From positions 1 through 64,000 of the forward strand of contig JAPYKE020000272.1 of NCBI GenBank assembly GCA_028554795.2: DNA of 64,000 nt, in the 5' to 3' direction. This DNA comes from Sinohyriopsis cumingii. Its lineage: Eukaryota > Mollusca > Bivalvia > Unionida > Unionidae. Under the pieces are notes generated by a model, which searched no databases, was not told where the DNA came from, and was given only the letters and a program-made list of their open reading frames with translations. Shown in pieces: positions 51,641-64,000 of the stretch (its first letter is position 1; the number at the start of each line of letters is the position of its first letter). The position numbers and the translations under genes were made by a program.

Positions 51641-54600
51641 TTCTTAGTGTAAGAAACTCAGTTATCATGGTCGAATAATACCGCAAAGAAATTACAGAAC
51701 CAAATAAATGGTGTCCTACATTTGTATCGTTTACCATGCTTTCTTTATCTGTATGCGTTGTAACCTTAATTCTCTGTCTACCCATCTCTCAAAACGCAAG
51801 TGTCTCAAGGTGAAAGTATTACCCGTTTCTTCTATCACCCAATGCGGACGTGCATGCTTGTGTGTGTGTGTCAGATTTCACTTATACACATATCGTTTGT
51901 GCGAAAATTTAATAAGGACAATACATACAAAGACACAGAAACCACTGTTCTCAATATTTCTGGAAGTCACATTTTGGGGCTACTAGATTGTAAAACATAA
52001 TCTTCATGAGGTACCAAACCAATTACTTTCTTCGATGGTCTTGTTGGTTCTGTCATCCTATCAGATTTACCACCAGTTCGTTTTCTTTCAACGTCTCAGT
52101 ATCACTCTATAGTGGATGCAAATGGTGTTGGATATGAAAAATGGACAATCATATCATCTTTGACATCCCTAGGCAAATCTTCTACCAACGCATTTTGAAA
52201 AGTATTGAGTCACACGAATCGCTGTTGTTGCTTGGTGTCTGCTTTCTGCTTGGAAAAGTGTAATCGTTTTATACACTACTTGAACTCTATACATTTCACG
52301 GCTTAGGTGTAAGCCTCCAATTTCAATTGCATGGAAGTCAACATTTGCGTATCTATAATGTGACAATAATATTAAGGACCGAGCAAATTAATTTTGGGCT
52401 GAATCAGGACTATGTGTGTGTGTGTGAGGCGATACGGTATGATGTTGGCCCTTTCTTTCTTCTAGTTCCTCACCGGAACAAATTCATCTTGATTGCAAAA
52501 CTTTCGTTTGACTAGGTTTATTACGCAGCAGTTCCATATATCGGGTCAGTGTCTTAGAGTTCGAATATTCATTCAGTTTTCAAAGAGGCAAGAAGACAGA
52601 AGTATAACAGCAGATCGACCTGCTGGTCAACGATTTGCCAAGAGTAATACGAAAACCTAATTCACAGGCAAAAGTGTTAAGAAAACTTAACCCTTCTGGA
52701 CAATGACTTGATTAGGCTCATATGAATACACATGGCATTTCGATTTCCAACAGATCTGCTTAGGTAGAGAAGTTAGGACACAATCACATGATGCACTGAT
52801 TGGATGACAAAACGAGAGACAGAGAGAACGAGAAAGAAAGCGAGTATAGACCCATTGGAAAATTGATATTGGTAAAGAAAGTGCATTCTATTAGATTTTT
52901 CTCTTATTAGTATGGCATTCTCTTATATTTATGGCATAGTTGTACCCCGAAACGTTGTTTAATTATATACATTGCCACATCGGCTATTGCCGAACGACTA
53001 TATACATCTTTGTAAATTAGAACTAAGCTGCCTCCCGTCAAGAGTATGCCAGCCAAGGTTACCAAAAAATTATATTCACTGAGTAATGTGAACTATCATT
53101 CACAACGAAATATGCTGCATTTATCTTCTTCAGATTTGTTAATAACTTAGGTAAAATTTTAATGAACAATATTCCAGTTTTTGTTAGACTAAAGTAAGAG
53201 AATAATCCGAACCTATTAAAATCCTACTTCTGATATTTATTTCTTGAAACCTAAAACGCGATTCCCTGAATTAGAAATTGTATCAACATACAAATTCCAA
53301 AGTGCATGTTGCCATCGAATTTTATGTCAAACGATGATATAATAGCCAGTGTCGCCCTACAAAAGTGATTATCTTGTCAAAACTTGTAAATATGCATGAA
53401 TGTGTATAGTGAGGTTTCTGATATGTTGTTTTGAACTTGAGGGTTTAAAGTTCTGATCACGGTATATGCTTATTTATATCTCATGGAGAGGTCCAAAGAG
53501 GAAATACCCAGATCTGCTGTTATAAAATGCGCCTGCATATTAGGATCGATGCTGATGATTGCAGTAATTCATATAACAACAGACGTATCGTCAATATTAC
53601 ACTGAGCAGATCAACAACGTGCCCGTCTTGAAGACAAGAGTAAAACGAATATGTATCAAACGATTATCATGAGCCGGAAGATACAAAGGTGTTGCGGGCG
53701 TCATCTGTATTAAATCACATGGTTCAACGGTTGGTAAAAACACAAACAGTATATATCCCTCAACATCTACGTCCGTCGGTTCAAACCAGCTTTCATAACT
53801 AACAGTGACAGCGTCACAAGTTAAATTCATCTGCGTTGTTGAGGTAATCGGTACCTGGTCAGAACTGATATCCCACATGCAAAAGTCGCGTCGTACCACA
53901 AATGCTTTTCATGTCAACCTAAAATTGATTTTTGTTCACTATCGTGCAATGTTAACCACATACGGTTTCGATTCTATTGCAATGATAGATCTGAGTGTAG
54001 AGTAATTTGCACGTATATAACTTTTAGAGTCTTTTCCGGTCTTAGTCTAGTATGTTCTTTGGTCGATTTTATGTTGTAGGCACCTGCAGAGGGTTTATTA
54101 GTATTCCAGATGGCACCGTTGTCTGATAAAAATACAAATAAGTTATTCACTGGCAGACCAGCTAACGGTTGTGATAGGATATTAGTAAACGCGCAGTGAA
54201 GCAAACGCGATCTCTAGTGTGCGTGATTACCCAGCGGTAAGAGTTGCAGAAATATCACACTGAATTATGGCTTCGTTGATCAGATTGTAATGAAATTAGG
54301 TAACGCTCTGCGTTGTATTTATTACAAAATGTTGCATGGCGGCAGATATTTTGCGTAAAACGTACACTCAATCGTTTCATTATTCGCCATTGGTGTACGA
54401 ACTTCGTTCGTCGTACACATCATCAATATGTTCAACAAGTTCGTGATCAGTAATGTCTCTCTCCATGAGGCCATATGTAGCCAGTATCTGACAAATCGTT
54501 AATAATTTCGGGTGCGTTTATCAGCAAGGTCGTTAACGTCACATAGTCCCTTCCCTTTGGTTACTGCTCTGGTGTGAATGCAGCAGGTCTTTGGTCTGGT

Positions 54601-55466
54601 TGTGCTTTCCGTGCAATTTATTTCATGTAACTTTTCGTAAGTTCAGCAACTTGCTTTATGGGGATAATTAGCGGTGTAAATGTTTGTTTTAAACTGGCTG
54701 TGATGTCTTCTTATGCAGTCTCTTGTAACTATAATATATATTTGACGTTTGTCGACATACTATATCATTCTAAATGAATTCATGGTGTTCACAAGGCGCT
54801 TCACTGCATCGCTTTCCAAAGGCTTTTTTGACATCCTGGAAGATGTCATTAATTGATTTTTATTGTTAAATTGCTGTGTCAGACTCATTCGTGTCCAACC
54901 AGCTCGGTATGTACCTCTACATATTTCAGTTACCTTGACGGTGAGAAAAGTGTATGGATCCTTTGTGATGCGCGCAAACATATCACGAAATTCATTCATC
55001 TGCTGCAGAGTTGGGTGGAATAATACCAAGTCCAACGAATATTTCCAGGACTATGCGCGTCGATGCCAGAATATATCATCAACATACAGTTGTCACGATT
55101 AAGTTATGTAGATGTGCGTATCGCTGAATCAAACAAATCAAGTCTGTGCTTTTATGCCGACAACTTGTGCAGGAGTGACCTGGTGCACAAGCATCACATT
55201 GTCGTATTACTGTAAGACTGGTTTGTATTATATTCAAATCGTCAATGGTAGATGCTTCAGCAATGCTGTGAACGGCACCACGTCCACCATGAATGATCTT
55301 TCTAGATTCAAAGGCCTAGTCAAAAATGGATATTTCAAACCTGTCTTGCTCATTATCACGGACAAGGTCGACTGGAATTCTTTTGCTCAGATTCCCGTGG
55401 TTATTCCCAACAATGAATTGTTCAAGAGCTTGACAAAGCCCTTCTCAATGTCATTAGTGTCCATTG

Positions 55467-56651
55467 CTATCGGATCCTTTTCTGGATATACAGCTCCACG
55501 TAGGGATACAGCGAACACACGTCCAAGTATTTCATTTCTTCTCCTTTCTCTTCGTCGGCTTGGTACAGCAAACAGGTGGCATTGGTCCTTCCTCCGTACA
55601 AACTATCCCTCGGGTTCAGCGGGTCCATGAACTGGTAACTTTCCACGAGGCGTTTAAACTCGGGATCGGTTTTCAAACGGTGATCGTATTCGTGTTCCCA
55701 CATTTCCACCACTTGGTATCCTTCCTGTTCTAACATTAGGCGTCGCTGACAAGTGGCCTCGTACAAGTCTTCCATGGTTCGTTGTAAAAACTGATTTTTA
55801 GTGCCACGGTCATGGTAACAGACGGGACATCCGTGAAATAAGCAACCGTTAAACTCGTACACGATCTTGGGGTTTTCTAAGTCCCAGCCATCGACCGAAT
55901 GCGTTGCGATGGTCTTTTCGCCTCCTCCGTTGCGGGCATGCTGAATCCATTTGTCTTCCTTGTCGCACAAGTAATGTAACCAGCGTAGGGCTTTGACCGA
56001 GTATTGACGTTTGACATAGTTGCTCGTTTGAGGACTGATGACAGCCACGGTGTTTTCAGGCATGAATCGTTGCCGGTACACTAAGGAACACGCTTTGGCA
56101 ATGGTGCAAGCTTCTTTCAAAGGATCGACCCCTCCGTGTTCCATGAACAGTTCTCGAAATTTTCCACAGCAACGTCGTAAAATGTCCACGTCGGAACGAC
56201 AATACTTTAACATTTCTTCCTGAAAGTCGAAGGGGTCCGAGGCGTGAGCCTGATACCAAGCGTAGAAAGCTTCTCGTTGTTCGGTACGCATGTTGTCAGG
56301 GTCGTAATAGTGAGCCTCAGGCAAATGGGGTAGAACGGCGTGTTGACTGGCTTCCGTATTGAAAAAGTGTGGAAAGTACCCTTTAGCGTAATTATTGTGA
56401 CTACCAATCACATTTCTGGAGAAGTTCCCTATAACAGGAATACATAAAACATTTTTCAGCACAAGAGAGGACATATTTGGCGGCCAGCATACAAGGTGGA
56501 GGAAGAACCCGTAAAAGAAACCTACCCACGAGAAGCTACTTGTAACCTGTCTCACATATCCACATCGGTTGAATCGGAGACTCGAACCCACGAAAACAGA
56601 GTTGAGGCGGCAGTGATCCGTAACGATGAGCACTTTAGACCACTTGGCCAC
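55467..56651 (-). pseudogene. Type B DNA polymerase fossil, unit 9 copy
   Basis: Short class like units 3 and 6 but with Ala at 250, so the short class and the Gly250 substitution do not travel together. Confidence 0.78.
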
Positions 56652-56660
56652 TCTCGGCCC
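56431..56660 (-). mobile_element. tRNA-derived SINE, unit 9 copy
   Basis: A box 56640-56650, B box 56577-56588. Confidence 0.7.
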
Positions 56661-57326
56661 AGAGAGAGAGAGAGAGAGAGAGAGTGTGTGTGTGTGTTAT
56701 ACCATTTTTAAACACATCACGACATTTAGGTTAGTGTGTTTTCGTTTCTCCTTACGAAATTAGACAAACATCTATAATTACTCCTAGGGGAAAAACACGA
56801 TTGTAAAGTATCACAAGAATGAAGTGGAGACTAATTTGATTACAAAATGTCCGCAGAATAGTACACTCAAGCATGCAGTAATGTAATTTGCAATTAGGTT
56901 GACGCAATTTCCATGCGATCGCCCATGGTACGATTATTCGTGCGTTAGTTGTATTGTTTGAAAAGGGACTAGTGTCAAATACAAAAATGCGTTTGATTTT
57001 CACTCTCCGCGAATAACAACTGAAACAACTGGAAAATATCGATTAGCCAATGAAGTCAAGAACTAATGCATTGCTCAACTAGGCGAAATTTTGTCAGGCC
57101 TATGTGTTACCAACAACATCTGACGCAAGGTTCACAGCAGAAAAGTGATTGCCAACTGCTGAGAGTGTGCTCTACTCGTGGACAAGTTATACGTACCAAT
57201 ATTACCAAAGCACACGTTTGTGGAAGAACGAAATGATCTGACATTTGTCTTCAAATAGTGGTCTTGGAACATAAATGTTACATTCAAAATTACCATTCGA
57301 GAACTTAGTGCGAATGCAAACGACCG

Positions 57327-57995
57327 GCATTCACATTCCTAATTTCTGCGTGGCTGATCAAGCGTACGAGAAGTGTATCAAAGAATCACTCTTTTGTCAT
57401 TGCCTTCACTGTAGCAAGATTCCTGGATGATGTGAAAAATCTACTGATGAATTATTATTACCCTATCGATGAAACCTAGAGTCAAACATGCATCGATCGG
57501 TACGGAGATTGACATCGCTATGCCATGGTGATGGCTCACATTTTCTACGGATAAGATGTAAAAATTCCTCTGAATACTATACAGAATAAGGTGCCGATTG
57601 CTCTAAAGTCCTCTTGAACGGAGCCAAAATCATCTTCATGCAATTGGGACATGTACAGTTTAAAGATCACATGAGATATTTAGCAGTGCCTTTGAGTCGA
57701 ATGCCTAAAACCTTTGGAATGACAGAAAAAGCCAATCAACACGCCGTCCGGCCACATTTCTCTCATGATCACTATTACGAACCCGACAATATCCGCACCG
57801 AACAACGACAAGCTTTCTACGCTTGGCACTGCTCATACGCTTTGGACGCCTTTGAAAGTTCAGGAAGAAATGTTAAAGTATTGTCGCTACGATCTGGACA
57901 TTGTAGGGCGTTGCTCTGGAAAATTTCGAGAACTCTTCGTGGAGCACGGTGGGATCGACCCCTTCGCGGAAGCCTATACCATCGACAAAGCGTGA
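57327..57995 (+). pseudogene. Exonuclease-part polymerase fossil, unit 10 copy
   Basis: As unit 7. Confidence 0.74.
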
Positions 57996-60900
57996 TTCTT
58001 AGTGTAAGAAACTCAGTTATCATGGTCGAATAATACCGCAAAGAAATTACAGAACCAAATAAATGGTGTCCTACATTTGTATCGTTTACCATGCTTTCTT
58101 TATCTGTATGCGTTGTAACCTTAATTCTCTGTCTACCCATCTCTCAAAACGCAAGTGTCTCAAGGTGAAAGTATTACCCGTTTCTTCTATCACCCAATGC
58201 GGACGTGCATGCTTGTGTGTGTGTGTCAGATTTCACTTATACACATATCGTTTGTGCGAAAATTTAATAAGGACAATACATACAAAGACACAGAAACCAC
58301 TGTTCTCAGTATTTCTGGAAGTCACATTTTGGGGCTACTAGATTGTAAAACATAATCTTCATGAGGTACCAAACCAATTACTTTCTTCGATGGTCTTGTT
58401 GGTTCTGTCATCCTATCAGATTTACCACCAGTTCGTTTTCTTTCAACGTCTCAGTATCACTCTATAGTGGATGCAAATGGTGTTGGATATGAAAAATGGA
58501 CAATCATATCATCTTTGACATCCCTAGGCAAATCTTCTACCAACGCATTTTGAAAAGTATTGAGTCACACGAATCGCTGTTGTTGCTTGGTGTCTGCTTT
58601 CTGCTTGGAAAAGTGTAATCGTTTTATACACTACTTGAACTCTATACATTTCACAGCTTAGGTGTAAGCCTCCAATTTCAATTGCATGGAAGTCAACATT
58701 TGCGTATCTATAATGTGACAATAATATTAAGGACCGAGCAAATTAATTTTGGGCTGAATCAGGACTATGTGTGTGTGTGTGAGGCGATACGGTATGATGT
58801 TGGCCCTTTCTTTCTTCTAGTTCCTCACCGGAACAAATTCATCTTGATTGCAAAACTTTCGTTTGACTAGGTTTATTACGCAGCAGTTCCATATATCGGG
58901 TCAGTGTCTTAGAGTTCGAATATTCATTCAGTTTTCAAAGAGGCAAGAAGACAGAAGTATAACAGCAGATCGACCTGCTGGTCAACGATTTGCCAAGAGT
59001 AATACGAAAACCTAATTCACAGGCAAAAGTGTTAAGAAAACTTAACCCTTCTGGACAATGACTTGATTAGGCTCATATGAATACACATGGCATTTCGATT
59101 TCCAACAGATCTGCTTAGGTAGAGAAGTTAGGACACAATCACATGATGCACTGATTGGATGACAAAACGAGAGACAGAGAGAACGAGAAAGAAAGCGAGT
59201 ATAGACCCATTGGAAAATTGATATTGGTAAAGAAAGTGCATTCTATTAGATTTTTCTCTTATTAGTATGGCATTCTCTTATATTTATGGCATAGTTGTAC
59301 CCCGAAACGTTGTTTAATTATATACATTGCCACATCGGCTATTGCCGAACGACTATATACATCTTTGTAAATTAGAACTAAGCTGCCTCCCGTCAAGAGT
59401 ATGCCAGCCAAGGTTACCAAAAAATTATATTCACTGAGTAATGTGAACTATCATTCACAACGAAATATGCTGCATTTATCTTCTTCAGATTTGTTAATAA
59501 CTTAGGTAAAATTTTAATGAACAATATTCCAGTTTTTGTTAGACTAAAGTAAGAGAATAATCCGAACCTATTAAAATCCTACTTCTGATATTTATTTCTT
59601 GAAACCTAAAACGCGATTCCCTGAATTAGAAATTGTATCAACATACAAATTCCAAAGTGCATGTTGCCATCGAATTTTATGTCAAACGATGATATAATAG
59701 CCAGTGTCGCCCTACAAAAGTGATTATCTTGTCAAAACTTGTAAATATGCATGAATGTGTATAGTGAGGTTTCTGATATGTTGTTTTGAACTTGAGGATT
59801 TAAAGTTCTGATCACGGTATATGCTTATTTATATCTCATGGAGAGGTCCAAAGAGGAAATACCCAGATCTGCTGTTATAAAATGCGCCTGCATATTAGGA
59901 TCGATGCTGATGATTGCAGTAATTCATATAACAACAGACGTATCGTCAATATTACACTGAGCAGATCAACAACGTGCCCGTCTTGAAGACAAGAGTAAAA
60001 CGAATATGTATCAAACGATTATCATGAGCCGGAAGATACAAAGGTGTTGCGGGCGTCATCTGTATTAAATCACATGGTTCAACGGTTGGTAAAAACACAA
60101 ACAGTATATATCCCTCAACATCTACGTCCGTCGGTTCAAACCAGCTTTCATAACTAACAGTGACAGCGTCACAAGTTAAATTCATCTGCGTTGTTGAGGT
60201 AATCGGTACCTGGTCAGAACTGATATCCCACATGCAAAAGTCGCGTCGTACCACAAATGCTTTTCATGTCAACCTAAAATTGATTTTTGTTCACTATCGT
60301 GCAATGTTAACCACATACGGTTTCGATTCTATTGCAATGATAGATCTGAGTGTAGAGTAATTTGCACGTATATAACTTTTAGAGTCTTTTCCGGTCTTAG
60401 TCTAGTATGTTCTTTGGTCGATTTTATGTTGTAGGCACCTGCAGAGGGTTTATTAGTATTCCAGATGGCACCGTTGTCTGATAAAAATACAAATAAGTTA
60501 TTCACTGGCAGACCAGCTAACGGTTGTGATAGGATATTAGTAAACGCGCAGTGAAGCAAACGCGATCTCTAGTGTGCGTGATTACCCAGCGGTAAGAGTT
60601 GCAGAAATATCACACTGAATTATGGCTTCGTTGATCAGATTGTAATGAAATTAGGTAACGCTCTGCGTTGTATTTATTACAAAATGTTGCATGGCGGCAG
60701 ATATTTTGCGTAAAACGTACACTCAATCGTTTCATTATTCGCCATTGGTGTACGAACTTCGTTCGTCGTACACATCATCAATATGTTCAACAAGTTCGTG
60801 ATCAGTAATGTCTCTCTCCATGAGGCCATATGTAGCCAGTATCTGACAAATCGTTAATAATTTCGGGTGCGTTTATCAGCAAGGTCGTTAACGTCACATA

Positions 60901-61741
60901 GTCCCTTCCCTTTGGTTACTGCTCTGGTGTGAATGCAGCAGGTCTTTGGTCTGGTTGTGCTTTCCGTGCAATTTATTTCATGTAACTTTTCGTAAGTTCA
61001 GCAACTTGCTTTATGGGGATAATTAGCGGTGTAAATGTTTGTTTTAAACTGGCTGTGATGTCTTCTTATGCAGTCTCTTGTAACTATAATATATATTTGA
61101 CGTTTGTCGACATACTATATCATTCTAAATGAATTCATGGTGTTCACAAGGCGCTTCACTGCATCGCTTTCCAAAGGCTTTTTTGACATCCTGGAAGATG
61201 TCATTAATTGATTTTTATTGTTAAATTGCTGTGTCAGACTCATTCGTGTCCAACCAGCTCGGTATGTACCTCTACATATTTCAGTTACCTTGACGGTGAG
61301 AAAAGTGTATGGATCCTTTGTGATCCGCGCAAACATATCACGAAATTCATTCATCTGCTGCAGAGTTGGGTGGAATAATACCAAGTCCAACGAATATTTC
61401 CAGGACTATGCGCGTCGATGCCAGAATATATCATCAACATACAGTTGTCACGATTAAGTTATGTAGATGTGCGTATCGCTGAATCAAACAAATCAAGTCT
61501 GTGCTTTTATGCCGACAACTTGTGCAGGAGTGACCTGGTGCACAAGCATCACATTGTCGTATTACTGTAAGACTGGTTTGTATTATATTCAAATCGTCAA
61601 TGGTAGATGCTTCAGCAATGCTGTGAACGGCACCACGTCCACCATGAATGATCTTTCTAGATTCAAAGGCCTAGTCAAAAATGGATATTTCAAACCTGTC
61701 TTGCTCATTATCACGGACAAGGTCGACTGGAATTCTTTTGC

Positions 61742-63007
61742 TCAGATTCCCGTGGTTATTCCCAACAATGAATTGTTCAAGAGCTTGACAAAGCCCTTCT
61801 CAATGTCATTAGTGTCCATTGCTATCGGATCCTTTTTCTGGATATACAGCTCCACGTAGGGATACAGCGAACACACGTCCAAGTATTTCATTTCTTCTCC
61901 TTTCTCTTCGTCGGCTTGGTACAGCAAACAGGTGGCATTGGTCCTTCCTCCGTACAAACTATCCCTCGGGTTCAGCGGGTCCATGAACTGGTAACTTTCC
62001 ACGAGGCGTTTAAACTCGGGATCGGTTTTCAAACGGTGATCGTATTCGTGTTCCCACATTTCCACCACTTGGTATCCTTCCTGTTCTAACATTAGGCGTC
62101 GCTGACAAGTGGCCTCGTACAAGTCTTCCATGGTTCGTTGTAAAAACTGATTTTTAGTGCCACGGTCATGGTAACAGACGGGACATCCGTGAAATAAGCA
62201 ACCGTTAAACTCGTACACGATCTTGGGGTTTTCTAAGTCCCAGCCATCGACCGAATGCGTTGCGATGGTCTTTTCGCCTCCTCCGTTGCGGGCATGCTGA
62301 ATCCATTTGTCTTCCTTGTCGCACAAGTAATGTAACCAGCGTAGGGCTTTGACCGAGTATTGACGTTTGACATAGTTGCTCGTTTGAGGACTGATGACAG
62401 CCACGGTGTTTTCAGGCATGAATCGTTGCCGGTACACTAAGGAACACGCTTTGGCAATGGTGCAAGCTTCTTTCAAAGGATCGACCCCTCCGTGTTCCAT
62501 GAACAGTTCTCGAAATTTTCCACAGCAACGTCGTAAAATGTCCACGTCGGAACGACAATACTTTAACATTTCTTCCTGAAAGTCGAAGGGGTCCGAGGCG
62601 TGAGCCTGATACCAAGCGTAGAAAGCTTCTCGTTGTTCGGTACGCATGTTGTCAGGGTCGTAATAGTGAGCCTCAGGCAAATGGGGTAGAACGGCGTGTT
62701 GACTGGCTTCCGTATTGAAAAAGTGTGGAAAGTACCCTTTAGCGTAATTATTGTGACTACCAATCACATTTCTGGAGAAGTTCCCTATAACAGGAATACA
62801 TAAAACATTTTTCAGCACAAGAGAGGACATATTTGGCGGCCAGCATACAAGGTGGAGGAAGAACCCGTAAAAGAAACCTACCCACGAGAAGCTACTTGTA
62901 ACCTGTCTCACATATCCACATCGGTTGAATCGGAGACTCGAACCCACGAAAACAGAGTTGAGGCGGCAGTGATCCGTAACGATGAGCACTTTAGACCACT
63001 TGGCCAC
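61742..63007 (-). pseudogene. Type B DNA polymerase fossil, unit 10 copy
   Basis: Long class. The right-hand variant markers of units 9 and 10 fall outside this stretch. Confidence 0.78.
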
Positions 63008-63016
63008 TCTCGGCCC
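62787..63016 (-). mobile_element. tRNA-derived SINE, unit 10 copy
   Basis: A box 62996-63006, B box 62933-62944. Confidence 0.7.
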
Positions 63017-63559
63017 AGAGAGAGAGAGAGAGAGAGAGAGTGTGTGTGTGTGTTATACCATTTTTAAACACATCACGACATTTAGGTTAGTGTGTTTTCG
63101 TTTCTCCTTACGAAATTAGACAAACATCTATAATTACTCCTAGGGGAAAAACACGATTGTAAAGTATCACAAGAATGAAGTGGAGACTAATTTGATTACA
63201 AAATGTCCGCAGAATAGTACACTCAAGCATGCAGTAATGTAATTTGCAATTAGGTTGACGCAATTTCCATGCGATCGCCCATGGTACGATTATTCGTGCG
63301 TTAGTTGTATTGTTTGAAAAGGGACTAGTGTCAAATACAAAAATGCGTTTGATTTTCACTCTCCGCGAATAACAACTGAAACAACTGGAAAATATCGATT
63401 AGCCAATGAAGTCAAGAACTAATGCATTGCTCAACTAGGCGAAATTTTGTCAGGCCTATGTGTTACCAACAACATCTGACGCAAGGTTCACAGCAGAAAA
63501 GTGATTGCCAACTGCTGAGAGTGTGCTCTACTCGTGGACAAGTTATACGTACCAATATT

Positions 63560-64000
63560 ACCAAAGCACACGTTTGTGGAAGAACGAAATGATCTGACAT
63601 TTGTCTTCAAATAGTGGTCTTGGAACATAAATGTTACATTCAAAATTACCATTCGAGAACTTAGTGCGAATGCAAACGACCGGCATTCACATTCCTAATT
63701 TCTGCGTGGCTGATCAAGCGTACGAGAAGTGTATCAAAGAATCACTCTTTTGTCATTGCCTTCACTGTAGCAAGATTCCTGGATGATGTGAAAAATCTAC
63801 TGATGAATTATTATTACCCTATCGATGAAACCTAGAGTCAAACATGCATCGATCGGTACGGAGATTGACATCGCTATGCCATGGTGATGGCTCACATTTT
63901 CTACGGATAAGATGTAAAAATTCCTCTGAATACTATACAGAATAAGGTGCCGATTGCTCTAAAGTCCTCTTGAACGGAGCCAAAATCATCTTCATGCAAT
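63560..64000 (+). repeat. Tandem array unit 11, partial (cut by the window end)
   Basis: The first 441 bp of another unit, collinear with the starts of the others. The array therefore continues past the right edge. It holds the opening part of the plus-strand polymerase fossil. Confidence 0.95.
63683..64000 (+). pseudogene. Exonuclease-part polymerase fossil, unit 11 copy, cut by the window end
   Basis: Only the IPN/cysteine segment and the first bases of the exonuclease part lie inside the window. Confidence 0.65.

Larger units (their letters stand above)
50849..57203 (+). repeat. Tandem array unit 9
   Basis: 6,355 bp. Start of a right-hand variant domain: gcggacgtgc (near 51845), accactgttc (near 51942), acatccctagg (near 52163) and ggaaaatatcg (near 57031) are shared with unit 10 only. 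Private changes include tcaatatttc near 51951 and gatgcgcgc near 54967. Confidence 0.97.
57204..63559 (+). repeat. Tandem array unit 10
   Basis: 6,356 bp. Shares the right-hand marker set with unit 9 (gcggacgtgc near 58200, accactgttc near 58297, acatccctagg near 58519, ggaaaatatcg near 63387). Private changes include cacagctta near 58652 and gaggattta near 59794. Confidence 0.97.

Noticed and set aside
1-64000. Ribosomal RNA or histone gene cluster, the usual explanation for kilobase-scale tandem arrays
   Set aside because: No rRNA-like conserved blocks and no histone-like frames are visible in the unit; the only recognisable protein similarity is to the type B polymerase.
1-64000. CRISPR array or prokaryotic operon
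   Set aside because: The repeat unit is thousands of bases long with no short repeat/spacer pattern, and the SINE, the microsatellites and the lack of compact genes point to a eukaryote.

Overview
The window is one structure: a head-to-tail tandem array of a unit of about 6,356 bp. There are ten complete units (starts at 1, 6355, 12715, 19070, 25426, 31782, 38137, 44493, 50849 and 57204), and an eleventh unit begins at 63560 and is cut by the window end. Units 3 to 10 look nearly identical by eye (a handful of substitutions each). Units 1 and 2 carry many private one-base length differences, as expected of poorly corrected sequence near a contig end.

The DNA is eukaryotic. There are no operons, ribosome binding sites or long intact genes. 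Microsatellites, a tRNA-derived SINE and pieces of a Polinton/Maverick-type family B DNA polymerase are present. The SINE's 3' part resembles the SINE tails common in molluscan genomes, so a mollusc or other marine invertebrate is the best guess. That is inference from remembered family features, not a database result.

Layout of one unit, using unit 4 (19070-25425) as the clean reference. 19193-19861 (+): fossil fragment of a protein-primed type B DNA polymerase, N-terminal/exonuclease part. 19957-20034 (+): a tiny signal-peptide-like reading frame next to a donor-like GT. 20035-21817: no recognisable gene, with small hairpins, TG runs and a purine-rich tract. 21818-22425 (-): two short unassigned frames with coding-like composition. 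22426-22980: no recognisable gene, one strong hairpin. 22981-23256 (-): a short frame that may be another polymerase scrap. 23608-24620 (-): the best preserved polymerase fossil, running from exonuclease motif III through a Vsr-like insert to palm motif A and a motif B-like segment. About 24653-24882 (-): the SINE, whose sequence supplies the start codon and first ~75 codons of the reading frame that continues into the polymerase. 24883-24919: an (AG)n(TG)n microsatellite. 24974-25225 (-): an unassigned 83-codon frame. The rest of the unit holds nothing I recognise.

Nothing here looks like a working gene set. The points of interest are the array (its unit size, variant domains and three-unit length rhythm), the SINE-polymerase chimeric frame repeated ten times, and the fact that each unit carries two related polymerase fragments in opposite orientation, so that any long transcript would contain complementary arms.
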